A stretch of DNA of 64,000 nt, from positions 20,199,493 through 20,263,492 of the forward strand of contig NC_084668.1 in assembly GCF_028389875.1 (NCBI RefSeq), in the 5' to 3' direction. The position numbers and the translations under genes were made by a program. This stretch comes from Rhea pennata (taxonomy: Eukaryota > Chordata > Aves > Rheiformes > Rheidae). Each line of letters begins with the position of its first letter. Position 1 is the first letter of the stretch. The notes under the pieces were generated by a model that worked only from the letters and a program-made list of their open reading frames with translations, ran no database searches and was not told the origin of the DNA. Shown here piece by piece: positions 26,635 through 39,333 of the stretch.

Positions 26635-29600
26635 AGAAGTACTGAAACATTTATCAAGTTCTTTAGATGAACCACACTCCCATCAGAGCATCCCAGCACA
26701 CCATGTTGACTTTCCCAACTCATCTGTAACAGCTATACACTATGCTCTTGTGCAGTATAACACAGCACTCAAAAGAAATGCAATGTATTATTTAAAATTA
26801 TTTTATGATATGTTTCTGGTCTTTAGTTAGGCCTGTCTATAAATGCAAAACTAAACTGAACGATCTTACCAGCACTCCTAGTCTGTATCCTTTCCCAGTC
26901 ACATGCAAGCCTCCAGAAAATGCCTTATCAACATACATGTATACTAAATAGCAGCAGAGTGGCAGAAGGCAGTACAATGATGAGAAAGACTGAAGAACAG
27001 TTTTTTTTTATTTTGGCATTGGTGAATGCAAGGGCCAACCAAGAATGACATTTGCTGCTCTGTGATTGTACTTAGATGGTTGTTCATGGGACCAAGAACT
27101 GGAATAAACAAATGAATAGCAGTGTTAGATTTCTATAAATTATTTCTAAATATTCTTTCACACCTTTTCTGGTCACAAAAAGAAAGAGGAAACTTTACAG
27201 AGAAAAGCACTAAGCATTCTTAAAAGAACTTTGTATTTTTCATAAAGAAACAAGAAACAAATAGTAAAAGTTCTTCGAGGAATGAAATCCTTTGATCTTG
27301 AAAGACAATTTTATACACTAAGATTCACACTTCAACTATAAATTACCCAGATACCTTTTAGTTATTTGGGTGTGCACAAGCGTTTAGCATAAGGGAATGC
27401 ACTGGTCATTAATCCTTTAGAGACAGACATGGAAGTGGTGACTGCCCAAGTCTGTACTGAAACCTGCCTATTTCACACTGAAGTTCTTTATAGCACTCAA
27501 CACCACCAGACAGTACTTTTGAAAAGAAAATGAAGAGTAGCTTTTCCATTTGAAAACAGCAGAGAGATTTTTAGGAAGGCAGCATGCAATTATTAAAGCT
27601 GGAATTTGGCCAGGTCATTGGTGTTAACATTTCTCCTCTTACAAAAGTGCAGTGAAGTCTTTAATGACCACAGGTGGTAAGGACCTTGAATTTGCATCTT
27701 GTCTGAAAGACCTGCAGTGTGTTACACCAGCATGCACAGAAAAAAAAAGCCTTGAGCTGTCAAAAGGGTAATTCTTCTAGTTAAATTTAATGTCAAGAAA
27801 GAGTTAGAAGCCTAACATAAGTTGATCCCTGACCCCCAAAATCAAGATATAACCCCAAGGCACTGTTCATTAGGACAGTAAAAGGAACAAACAAAACCAA
27901 ATTAAAAAACAGTTTTACTTGGATGTCACAGAAATTTTACATTTTATTATGGCAGACAGCTTCCTTTATTCAGATGAGGGTCCAAGAACACCAGGAATTT
28001 ATTAAGTCCAGAATTTTGGAACTTGGAGGGAATAAACGGAGGAAACCAGACAGCGAGAAAGCTAGGGAACACTGTGTGCCACTTGAGGCCTCCTATACTA
28101 CAAGGAGGGAAGAGAAAGACAGTTGATGATGCTGATGATCATTTATTTTTACATTCAGAATCATTCACTTGGGGTGGGGGGAGAGAAGCTGTAAGATTTT
28201 TCAGTTGCTTTACTCAACAAATCACAAGGCTCTGTAACTGAGCATGACACATCACTGCAACGCCCAGTCAACCTCTGAACGATAAAACAATCCAGCCTGC
28301 TGACCAACGCGCATGAGACTGACTCGGTGGGGAGAAGGGATTCTGAGCCCTCAAAATAAGATTTTCAAACAAGAGCAAGATTGATCCTCAACCTGTTTTT
28401 TCCTGTGTCACCTGGAAGATATATTCACTGTTTTCTAATACATCAAAGTATTGAGCTGTAAAAGATCACTGCAGTCTTTCAGACAAGCAGCTTGCAATCA
28501 GACTTGAGCTCTGTTGCCCCAGTGCAGCCTGAAAGCATGAGGAGCATGGTTCACCACCCTGCACGGCTCTCACTTTATTTGCACTGGAGAATACAACTGT
28601 CAGCGCTTCTAGGTCACTTCCTGACAGTCACTGCCTCTTGCTCCCTCTCAGAGCAGCTGTCATGCACCAAAGCAATTGCAGCCCCCAAATACTGGCAGCA
28701 GTAGGGACAAGAAAACTTTCTACTCCACAGCTCTCCAAGTTCATCTCTTCCTCTCCCGTAAGAAGAACCAGCCCTGCTCACGTTTGCTTCCTCAGCATCA
28801 CAGGAAGGTGCCAGAGCTACTACTTACTACGAGGAATGGAGATAGGCCGGTGCTTGGTGAAAAGATAACTCTTATATATTCCAGGGAAAGGATGAGGGAT
28901 GAATTTAGATGTTCTGAGAGGACAAAGGTGACAGGAGAAATCTGTCCCCTCCCCTAAGAGCCGCCTCCAGCATCAGGCCTAAGACCTAACCCTTCTACCC
29001 CACTCTTCTTCAGATTTGTCCTGCCATTGCCAAAAATAATTAAGTTATTCTTATACCACCAAGAAGTCTTGTGTCAGCTGAACATCTAGTAGCATCCAGT
29101 GTTCAGCAGGACTTTTTTTAAAGTGCCTAGAATTAAATGTATTCGTATGCAACTTCTGCTTTATCATACAGAATTAGGATGAAATATTACTGAGTCTATC
29201 ACCTTGTATTTCATGCAAAAGTTCTAACCTCCCTTTTCCGTGTGTTCTGTGGACATGTCCTTGCTTCTTCCTCACAGCAACAACAATTGTAGCAATGCAG
29301 GCAGATAGTCTCTGCTTTTTACACTACACCAGAGCAAATACATGCATTGTTCTAAGGAATAATCTGAAAACCAAAGCAAACAATTGGATAAAGATAGGGA
29401 AAAATAAATGATTCTATGTCACCAAAATTCAGTTAGAGCAACAGCCCACAGAAAGTAGCAGTAAGGCAGATAATTAGGTTAGAAGACTTTGTTTTAGGCT
29501 GCAGAATGGTGGAGTGGAGCAGAGCACAAGTTGACAGTATTTGTTGCACTCAGGAGTATCTGAGTTGAGAGGTGGGTCAAGGAAATAGAACAGCAATAGC

Positions 29601-30069
29601 AGCAAGATGCAGAACAGGAGGTTTAAGCATTATACAAAGAACATATATGAATTTCCATAGGAAAAGGTTGGTACAATTATAAACTTCAGAACACAGTGGG
29701 CACCATCAGGCACAGTGCAGGACAGATTTCAGGAGGGTAAATTACAACACTCTCCCTCCCATTTGTCATCTCCTATTACCGTCCAGCACAAGGCAACCCT
29801 CCAAGCATGGTGATATAGCAGCTGTATGGCTGCTACAAAACCTACAGTGGAGCAGCATCCACCCTCCAGTGAACACCGGAATCTGCAAGAGAAAGGCTCC
29901 ACTGTTTCACAAGCCCTTCCTGCATCTCACTGAGCTTAAATACCATGAGCAACTTTAAAGAGGACTTAAAGAAGCCACTCTAAAGTCAGGATGATGCTCT
30001 GAAACCTCAATCTTCCTCTTCCCCTTGAGATGCTATCTTGGTACTGAATCGTGGATGTTAGGGATAGAT

Positions 30070-30310
30070 GAGGTCTGTTAGGTAGATCATCTAGTTCAGC
30101 TCCCACCTAGCAGAGAACTGTTCCCCACAGCACCTTCACAAGTGTTTTAAGCAGTTTGGTTTCAAGTGTTCCAAGTTACAGAGATTCCATCACTTCCACA
30201 TATGGAAGCTTGTGGTAAGAACTGTTGCTCTGTGGAAGTTCTCTATTTGCTTAATTTCAGCCTTTTGCTAATGCTAAGGGTTCCCTTTTCCTCTCACTCC
30301 TTACACTGAT
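30070..30310 (-). mobile_element. Old CR1/L3-type LINE 3' fragment
   Basis: The stretch reads, in reverse orientation, like an ancient CR1/L3 3' region: agatcatctagttcagctcc, then a segment on ttccccacagcacc, then caagtgttttaa and gattccatcacttcc. It is much more diverged than the copy at 37 kb. Ends are uncertain. Identification is from memory of the family consensus. Confidence 0.6.
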
Positions 30311-32153
30311 ATTTTTAAGCCCCTGACTTGTCTGATACTTCATCCACATAGCCAAACCAAATGTGGTTGCAATAGATTAACTCATCTTCATAAATCAGTT
30401 CCTCCCATGCTGTATCCCCAACAAGATTTCTTCTCTCTCCACACTCCTCTTAATTCATTACTGTAAGTAAGCAGGATTGGACAGCACAAATAGATAGATT
30501 TTATCACTATTTGGCCTGACTAATTAGGTAATTCCTAAGTTCTTAAAGATACCTTCTTTTACTTCTCTGAGGATGTCTGATCGTATTTTTTCCTTGCAGC
30601 TGCCTGCCTTATTTACACAGAACATAATCCCATTTTTCTGAACAGTCAGAGAACTCAAACAGAAGAGGAAATTTTATTTCTTCATAGTGGAAGACTTTCT
30701 AATCACACCTAAACCAATTTTTTTTTCATGTTTAGCTGACAGAAGCAAGCTTAATTATTGCCTCAGTGGTAGGGTTATTTTGTACTTCCAAAACAGTGCA
30801 TTTAGCTACAACTAAACTTAATTTGCACTATCTACCTATCACATGAGAAAACCCTTCCACCCTATAGTTCACGTGCAGTCCTAGGCAGCAGCTGATTTGC
30901 TTGTCAATAGTTACCTCTTCTTTCAGGCATCATTAAGCAAGCGTTTAATCGTTCCCTCATGCAGCCTGCTAGACGGCAGCTTGCACAACCACTGACTCTG
31001 GGGAAATGTTATGATTGCATGGCCAAAGGTTGGGCAATACTTATTGATGCGTAGCTATACTAAACTTGGTGGTGTTTCTATCTGTCCGTGTGATATCTAA
31101 GTATTTCTTGGATTCCTGTCGTTGCAACATGCAAGCCTCCACTTAAAAGCTTTTCTCTGTACTCTGAAAAACTACACGCACTCTATACTGAGAGGAAACA
31201 GCCAAAAGTCCTGAAAGCACAGCAGGACAGGGTTGGGGATATCAAAGGAGCAACAGTTGCGTCACCAGTCAGGTTAGCAGAGCCAGCAGGGAAGCTGCAT
31301 AAAGGATAGATAGCATTAGACATCATGAATTTCAAATTTTGAAAAGTGGTGTAAAAATACAAAATCAGACAGAAAAGGTTCAGTCTGAGGAAAACAAAAA
31401 CAAAAAAGAAAAGAAAGAAAATCACAAATACACCACAGAGTGAGGGACAAACCTTAGAATGGAGAAGATGAGAAGAGTTGAACAATGAAGACTGCAGGAA
31501 ACAAAGTGAAGTGTTCTTCACACAAAGCATTTTTCAAAGGACATTAATAGCATCATAGTATTTCCAGTTAGAGTCAAGATATCCAGAAGCAATTTTCCCT
31601 GATCTCGCATGCAAATACACAGAAGATCCAAGTCTCCAAATACACTCATGCATCTCTGTTTTCTAACATTAATGTACTTGTACTTATGATGTTCTACAGC
31701 TATAATTAAAATAGATGGCCCTTTCTTGACAGCTTAGCTTTAGTCAAATTACCAAAAAAAAAAAAAAAAAAAACAACAATAATAATGTGAAGACAGACAA
31801 GTTTCTAAGCACACAAGCCCTTTCTTCAGGTCTGGAATTGTTTTGAGAGTTGTTGCTTTTAAACTGAGAATGATTGCTCCAAAGTTAGTTTAATTTGGAA
31901 GAGGAGGTGATCTAATCCCTCTAATAGACCATTCCTGTTTCTCTCCAATAACAGTTTCTAAAACTGCAATGTCAAAAGCACAGACCCTCCAACCTATGAA
32001 ATAAGAAACTTTCAGCTCTACTCTACAAAATCAGTAGGCCTCCAAAACACATCTGAAAAGTGCTATGGGACAGAGACAGGTGGTTTGAGAGCACTTCACC
32101 TGCTCTCAGAACACTTTGACCAATCCAAGGCCAACATCCAGACCCTCCTTTAA
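30311..32153. other. Intergenic DNA
   Basis: AT-rich with one A20 run. No gene recognised. Confidence 0.5.
31754..31773 (+). repeat. A20 run
   Basis: A 20-base A-run. No processed gene copy is recognised to its left, so it is not taken as a retrocopy tail. Confidence 0.9.
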
Positions 32154-32226
32154 CCAGAAATAGCTCAGCTGGGAGAGCATTAGACTGAAGATCTAAAGGT
32201 CCCCCGTTCCAGCCCAGGCTTCAGCA
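32154..32226 (+). tRNA. tRNA-Phe(GAA) pseudogene or SINE head
   Basis: A 73-base stretch aligns base for base with vertebrate tRNA-Phe: D-arm and box A (TAGCTCAGCTGG) are intact, and the anticodon arm TTAGACTGAAGATCTAA is perfect with anticodon GAA. The rest is decayed. The acceptor stem has mismatches at pairs 1-72, 3-70 and 7-66. The T-stem has mismatches at 51-63 and 52-62, and the box B GGTTCGA core is changed to CGTTCCA. No CCA is encoded. It is not expected to make a functional tRNA. A CR1-like tail follows in the same orientation, so it may be the 5' end of a tRNA-derived SINE. Confidence 0.85.
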
Positions 32227-32241
32227 AGGTGGGGGGGGGGG

Positions 32242-32310
32242 TATCCCTGTTGCTCCTTCTCTGGAGATATTCAAAGCCTGCCTGGATGCAACCTGGACTC
32301 CTGGGAGCTC
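32242..32310 (+). mobile_element. CR1-like 3' tail fragment next to the tRNA-Phe copy
   Basis: The sequence around cttctctggagatattcaaa and gcctgcctggatgc matches the tail region of CR1 elements in forward orientation. It starts about 15 bases after the tRNA-like segment, separated by a G-run. The very 3' end of CR1 is degraded or absent. Confidence 0.55.
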
Positions 32311-35300
32311 CCCAACTCCTCTAGGAAATGCATAGCTCCTTCCAAAAAATGCCAAGTACTACATGCATACTTAATATGATACATAAAGAAGTGTCCATCA
32401 CATCTTCATCCTAGATTGTCACCTACCAGCCTTCCCTGAAATCTAACTAAACCATTACAAATTATACTGGTGAAGATCACACAGTGATCACACAAAAGAA
32501 ACTTACTCACAATGGCAAATTCTGCTTTTAGTCTTCAAACCTCTTAAGTCTAAAGCAAAACCCATCACTGGAAGCAAGTAACTCACAAGCCAACTTTTAT
32601 CAAATGGACGCAGACCATCACAGAGCAGTCCAGACAAAAGTTGGCAGTTTGCTGCTACAACTACCATGCAAAAAGCATTTATGCCTCATACTAACCTATC
32701 CATCATTTAAGCTACCTAGTTACTAATGACTGCTATGAACCAGAATGTGAATTGGCAACTCATAAAAAGGTCAGAAAGACTAATTATTACAGCAGAATAT
32801 TTTTTCACAAAAGAACTATTCCATCTCTAATTTCTCAGGCATGACATAAAGACCATCTAGAGAAACAGTAAAAAACAAGACCGGAACTAAAATTCCTAAC
32901 TTTACAGTGACAACTCTAGTGACAAAAGAAAGCAACAACAATTTCCTCACCAGTCTTCCACAAATGATAATTATCCATCTCTTTCTCCATGCCATAGAGG
33001 TTAGTGACCTTGTCACCCCTCTCCTTGTTAATACTTCCCTTTCACTCCACAGGTTCAATCACCTTTTCTTTCAAATTGCCTAATTGATGAACATAATCAA
33101 GTTAAATTCAGAGCAATTGTTCTCAACCTGTATTTAGTTTTGAAGGATTTTTGCTTCTATTTCAGACATGAAGAATGGCTTTGTATTCAAAAGCTTATTT
33201 GTTTCCCCCCTCCAATCCTGCAGCTATATCAGTTGTTTTCTTATCAGTCTTACCAAAGTGTTTCAGATGGAAAATACAACTTGTTCAAACTAATCAAAAA
33301 GCTGAAAGCCATATTAGTTTACTTAGGCTTCAGATATACAGAAACTTTACCAAAAGAATCAACTGACATCAATAAACTGAAATTCTTTTTCCTAGATTAA
33401 AAATAAACATACAAAAAGCTAGCTACAAGATACATCCAATGCAATAAAAACAGTCTAAAGTCTTATGTTAAGACAATTCCCTCTCCATCTCTAAATCAGA
33501 CTTATCATGGCTACAGCAGCAGGTTTTTATTCCAAATAAAATGCAAAATTTTCCAAATGTAGTCAGCAGTACACAGGTATGGCTTCAAAAAAAAAATTTA
33601 AGCCTTACTCCACCTGACTTCCAACAAAACAGGGGCTCCTAAGGTATCTAGGCTCCTTTGAAAAGACTGATAAAATTTCTGTTGATGTAATCAGATTCTG
33701 CTTTAAGCTGTCCCAAGGCATCAGAGCTTCAGTTGCATCCGTTCTGACTATACCGATCTGACGGCAGTTAGTGGCAAGGGACCCTGAACCGCGTGTTGGT
33801 GTGCCTGTTGGGCCAACAGGCACACCGGGACAGCGTAATTCCGTGAGGAGGCCCAAGGTCAGGCTGGGCTCGTGCAAGTGCTAACACACACTGCTGCCTC
33901 TGCTGTCTGCTGGCAAGGTAAGTTTACGCTGTTACAGCGGTGGCTCCAGGGGAGCCCTCACCCTGGAGGTTCCCCCTCACCCAACTTAATAAGACCTGGA
34001 AAGGAAACAGCTGTTTTGCAACCAAAGCAAGACTAATTTACTTCTTCCCTCTGTCCCCAATAACTTGGGGGTTATTTTATTTCTGCTGGAAGCAACAGTT
34101 GATCTACATATGCCAACTTGCTTGTCACTGAACAGGCATTCTCAAATAATCACACCGACCTACCCTGGACCTGCAGTATCCCTGCTTTCCAGGTCTCAGT
34201 ATGCTTACAGCTGAAGCTGCCAACTGAATTTTATGGTGGTTTTCAATGGTTATCAGCAACAAGGCAGAAACCACCAAACTCTCTGATATCCATAAGATCT
34301 GAACTTGGGTCTCCTGAGGTGAAAGGAGAGTGTATCAAGCCCACCATGCCACCTAGCCCTCAGCGTATTAAGATATTAATTAGTCACTTTCCTTATTATT
34401 CAGCCAAAATATGCTGGATTGAAACAAATTAGATTCTTAGCACATATTTCACACATTGGATCAAGTCTTGCAAGGGTTTTCTTTTATTATTTATAAGATC
34501 ATGTGCTGTCTTCCTGCTGAAAATGAGATGGTCTGCATGAGGAAAAAGGTAAAAGAAAAGCAGAGAAATGAAAATCAGATATTCCCTAATGATATTTAAA
34601 AATAGAAATTTTGCTACTGTTACATACAGCATGTTCCATCTTTTGAGATTTAATGACTCTCTTGTGGTTTAATGGAGAATTACTTTCAGTAATTGATTAT
34701 TAAAATTTAAAATTGCTAACCATCTTCATTATTAGATGAGCGAACATGTTATCCTTGTAATTAAAAAAGCTTGAGATTCACTTTCATCCTGTTGACAGAA
34801 TGGGCAGATAGGCTCAGCACTCCAGTGTGATGGTTTCGGGGTTCTTGTTTGACAAAAATAGCCAGCAAGTTATCTGATGATGAAAATGCAGAACATCCAT
34901 AGAGACTGAGCAAAAAATAATGAACAAAGATAAAATAATAATACCCCCCCCCAAACTAATTAAAGTTTGCACTCCCAGCTATCACATGCAGAATGTATGG
35001 AGTATTTTCCAATGAACTTTGCTTGGGTCTGAGAAAAGAAAAATATGCATATTATTTGTGCTACAAAAATTTACTATGCAACTCATCAGAATTTTTTTCC
35101 CCCTAAACACACACCTATTTTCACCTTTCGGAATTCAGCACTGGACTTCCTGCCTGCATTAATACAGAAACATGGTCTGGGATGAATCTACAGACTATCA
35201 TCTTCCCTCTTAAGAAAGCCTTTCAGCTGTCTACAGGAAAGTAGATGGACAGATCTAGCACCGTAAGTCATCGCTGAAGGTAGGAAAGGAGAACCGGTTT

Positions 35301-37354
35301 TAAGATAGCTTCTCTTTACAATTCAAATGTTCGAAGGTTAGCACAGGAAACAGTTCTTCGGCCTTTCTGTTGAGGCCAAAAACATTTGAGTCCTAGTTTT
35401 AATACCACAGGCAGAACATGGGGAAAAACAATCAGCTTATATGACATGTAGATGATATTTTGCAAACATTTAATATGACCCTAAGATACTACCACAGGGA
35501 ACAAGCAAGACTCTTTCCCAAGTTTGGATGCATTATTTACTCAAAATGCTATAAATGGAAAATATTCTCCAAGTATTTCAGCAAGTCCCAGGTAGAATAG
35601 TAGTAAGGAAATCTGAGAAAGAAAACAAAAATGAAGAGAGAAAAGTTCCTATTGGTCTCTCTCTACTCAAATAAAACAATCAAATCAAACACTTGTCCCA
35701 ATTTGGATTTGATCACATCAGCAAGAATACACATATGCATTTATGGGAAAACCCAAAGTCTAGCTGTTCCAATCAGTTTTAATATAAGCAAGTCCTAAAA
35801 GTAGTTACATTTTAGCCACAAATATTTAAGAATTGCAGAGCTCAAAAATAAACAAGTACTTGCTACCACATTGGCCATACCAATAAAGTCATATTAAGAT
35901 ATAATGCCATAGTTGAGTCTTAATATCCTGAGCATCCTGGTAAATGCTGTAGCCCACAGCATTGTATTTCAGTAACACAGCTTCAGTTACTGAGTTAAGC
36001 AGAGGACTAGCCTGCCCTCCTTAGCTTTCAAGCCTCAGGACCAGACTGACTGTTTCAGTCTACAGAACTGTAGTATCTTCTATTCCATTCAAGTGCATGG
36101 GGCCTTTTCCTGTCAACCAAATTAAGAATTTTAAGTCCTCGAAGATTTCAGCTACAGCTAGTAAGCTATATAAACTGACAGCAATCCATGTTTCTATTGC
36201 ATTTTAAATAAAGTTAATTTGGAACTAATGCTTTCTTCAGAAGCATACACTAAAAACTTAAGGGGACTTAAAAGCTCACACAAAAATAGATGTAAAGAAA
36301 GTATCTGAATTTCATAAATTGTTTGGGGGGGTCAGTTTTAATAAGACTTGACAACAAAATCTCATTGACTAAACTCTAAGTAGAACTTTTTTTTATTATT
36401 AACATAAGTCACATACAAAGACTAAGACAAATACTTAGTTTTTTTTTTCCTTTTAAATAGAAAAAGTCTACCACCTTTATGGAAGTGGCTGCATCACACT
36501 GCCAGTTCCCACATTTTGCAAAATGGCACAAAACCATCAACAGTTCTCAAAACTGTTACTTGGTACTGACACTTCAATCACCTTCAATATTTTTTCATTT
36601 TTAGATACTCAACTGTAGATTGTTCACAAGAAAAATTGCTCTCATGAATCTGTTGCTGTATTTTCTCCAGATTCTATATTGAGATGAGAAAATTACAACT
36701 TGCATTGCTTATCCTGAAAAGCACAAAGAAGTTTCCAAAAGATATTGTAAAGATGTTAAAGAGCTATTTCTCCTGTTATAATTACAGCAGGAGATATGCT
36801 GTTAGTAACATTATATTGTGTGATCTTTCTAATCAAATGGTAATATCAGTGTCATATCTCTGTAAACTGTGCCAGAAACACAGTTCACAAGACCAGTAGT
36901 CTTTATAGCGCCTTTTTGTGAATATGTAAGGTTCTGTTTTCCTCCTCTTAGTTCTAGCATAAGATGGTTCTTTTCACCTCCTTCCAAAGTCTAATGATGA
37001 CATTTTGTATGTCAGCATAGGTACTACCATCTAAGCACCATGGAATGGTAGGTTATGAATAACGAACAGCAGGCATCAAAGCATTAACGTGTTGTTCACC
37101 AGTAATGCCTGAGGACGTAATGTCAATAATATTTTCTAAATATGCCATGGAGGGAACTCCCACAGTATGCTGCAACACAAAGTAGTACAAAGTTTCCTCC
37201 ATACAACTAGTACCAAGGAAAGAACAGCAAGTATATTATCTTAAAATATATAGTGTGTTAGAATATTAAGAATGTGTTCATGTTCATTACTGTATCCTGG
37301 AGTGGCTCACCTAGAAACAGTCTTTACAAGTACTACTGCTGAAGTTCCACTAGT
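32311..37354. other. Intergenic DNA
   Basis: AT-rich except for the CpG-richer patch at about 33720-33990 that holds the perfect palindrome. No gene recognised. Confidence 0.5.
33798..33826. repeat. Perfect inverted repeat, 14-bp arms, one-base centre
   Basis: GGTGTGCCTGTTGG is followed by one G and then its exact reverse complement. It sits in a locally CpG-richer patch (about 33720-33990) in otherwise AT-rich DNA. It could form a hairpin or cruciform. No transcription unit is recognised around it. Confidence 0.85.
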
Positions 37355-38426
37355 ATCACAGAATCACAGAATGGTTGAGGCTGGAAGGGAGATCACCTAG
37401 TCCAACCCCCCTGCTCAAGCAGGGTCACCTACAGCACAGTGCCCAGGACCTTGTCCAGCCTGCTTCTGAATATCTCCAAGGAGACAACCTCTGTGGGCAA
37501 CTTGTTCCAGTGCTCAGTCACCCTCACAGTAAAGAGGTTTTCCCTCATGTTCAGATGGAACTTCCTGTGCTTCATTTCGTGCCACTGCTTCTCACCCTGA
37601 CACTGGGCACCACTGAAAAGATTCTGGCCCCATCCTCTCGACACCCTCCCTTCAGCTATTTATACACATTGATAGATCCCCACTCCATCTTTTCTTCTCT
37701 AGGTGACCTGGTCCCAGCTCTCTCAGCCTTTCCTCATATGAGAGATGCTCCAATCCCTTTATCATCTTAGTAGCCCCTTGCTGGTCTTGCAGCACTCTGA
37801 TAGCTCCATCTCTCTCTTGCATTGGGGAGTCCAGCACTGGACATAGTACTCCAGATGCAGCCTCACCAGGGTTGAGTAGAGGGAGAAGATCACTTCCCTC
37901 AACCTCTTGGCAATTCACAACGTTCCTAATGCAACCCAGGATACCATTGGGCTTCTTGGCCACAAGGGCACACTGCTGAATCATGGTCAACTTCTTGTCC
38001 ACCAGGACCCCAGGTCATTTTCCGCAGAGCTGCTTCCCAGCAGGTCAGTTCCTAGCCTGTCCTGCTGCATGGGTTATTCCACCCTAGGTAAAGGACCCTG
38101 CACTTGCCTTTGCTGAATTTCATGAGGTTCCTCTCTGCACATCTCTCCAGCCTGTTGAGGTCTTTCAACAACATTTTCCCAATATTGACCCCAGGGGGAC
38201 ATCACTAGCTACAGGTCTCCAATTAGGCCTTCCGTCACAGATCACAACCCTCCAAGGTCTGCCTTTCAGCCAGTTCTCAATCCACCTCATTGTCCACTCA
38301 TATAGCTCAGACTTCCTAAGCTTGCCTGTAAGGATGTTACAAGGAGACAGTGTTGAAAGCCTTGCTAAAGTCAAGGTAGACAACATCCACTGCTTTCCCC
38401 CTACCCAGCCATTTATTCCATCATAG
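37355..38426 (-). mobile_element. CR1 LINE retrotransposon, 5'-truncated and internally deleted
   Basis: The left end carries the CR1 3'-terminal repeats in reverse complement (two direct copies of atcacaga), then the familiar tail about tracts to be covered and an associated hairpin-like direct repeat. On the minus strand broken frames give CR1 ORF2 C-terminal pieces: RWIENWLKGRPWRVVI and DVPLGSILG (the strand before the catalytic region), then ATKMIKGLEHLSYEERLREL, then ENLFTVRVTEHWNKLP. A deletion near 38165-38185 removes the stretch expected to hold the catalytic Asp-Asp motif. Stops and frameshifts throughout make it dead. CR1 is the dominant LINE of birds and other reptiles, and this copy is the main taxonomic evidence in the window. 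Confidence 0.95.
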
Positions 38427-39309
38427 ATGCATTATACTATATACCCAGTCTAATGTTGCAAGAATTATGCGGAAGTGGCATTAGACTATGGTATGAACCA
38501 CAGAGGAGCATCAAATAAGCAGAGCTCTAAATCCAATGCATCTTCAAATGTCTGCTAAACTAAACTGTGCTGGGAAAGTACAAAATAAAGAGCTGTCAAC
38601 ATCTGGTGGCAGAGATCTCTTTCCGCTCTCATGTCTGAAAGTCAAAAAACATAATGCATTAAGGATCTATTCTTATTCTACTTATATTATCCCAAAGAGA
38701 CAAAAAGATTTAAAGAATTTTCCTATTTGAAATTAAAAATAAGTATGATTTTTCTGTGTCACAGGATATGAAAAATATAGAGTCATTCAAAAACTTTAAC
38801 CATATGTTGGTTTAATAAATAGCATACTGAAAACTATGGTGTGTTTTTAAACAAAGACAATATAGAGCTTAGAGTGTGATGGATATTTTAACATGGACTC
38901 CTGTTAAGTGCATAGTTCTAAAAATTACCTGTATTTTACACAGATCTGGGATTCTCTTCAGCCAAACAGCAAAAATGCTTTTATCAAAAACTACACTACT
39001 GTGGAATAGATTAGAATAGATTGCACTAAAGGAATACAGCCCATTACTTTAACTTTCCTGCATTAATAGTTTTGCACTTTTATATATCCCTAATTAGAAC
39101 ATGAGACACACTTAGAGTCAATAGCAGATAACAAAACTCCAAAGCTAAACTATTTTTGAGAGTGAAGGCTGTAGGATTAGGTGCAGGGAATTATAAATTG
39201 GGATACTAGTGGAATTATTTACAAGGATACAACCAGAAGAATCATATCTTTAATTATAAATTCAAGTTCTCCTTGTGGTTTCAGAAATTATGTACAAGTT
39301 GCTTGACAG

Positions 39310-39333
39310 AAAAAAAAAAAAAAAAAAAAAAAA
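39310..39333 (+). repeat. A24 run
   Basis: A 24-base A-run in AT-rich DNA, with no recognised retrocopy upstream. Confidence 0.9.

Larger units (their letters stand above)
21341..30069. other. Intergenic AT-rich DNA
   Basis: Contains the polypurine tract at 24699 and the speculative small frame at 26392. I see nothing else with support. Confidence 0.5.

Noticed and set aside
31754..31773. A20 run as the tail of a processed pseudogene
   Set aside because: No coding-like or known transcript sequence precedes it and no target-site duplication was seen.
32154..32226. Functional tRNA-Phe gene
   Set aside because: Five stem mismatches and a broken box B rule out normal transcription and folding.
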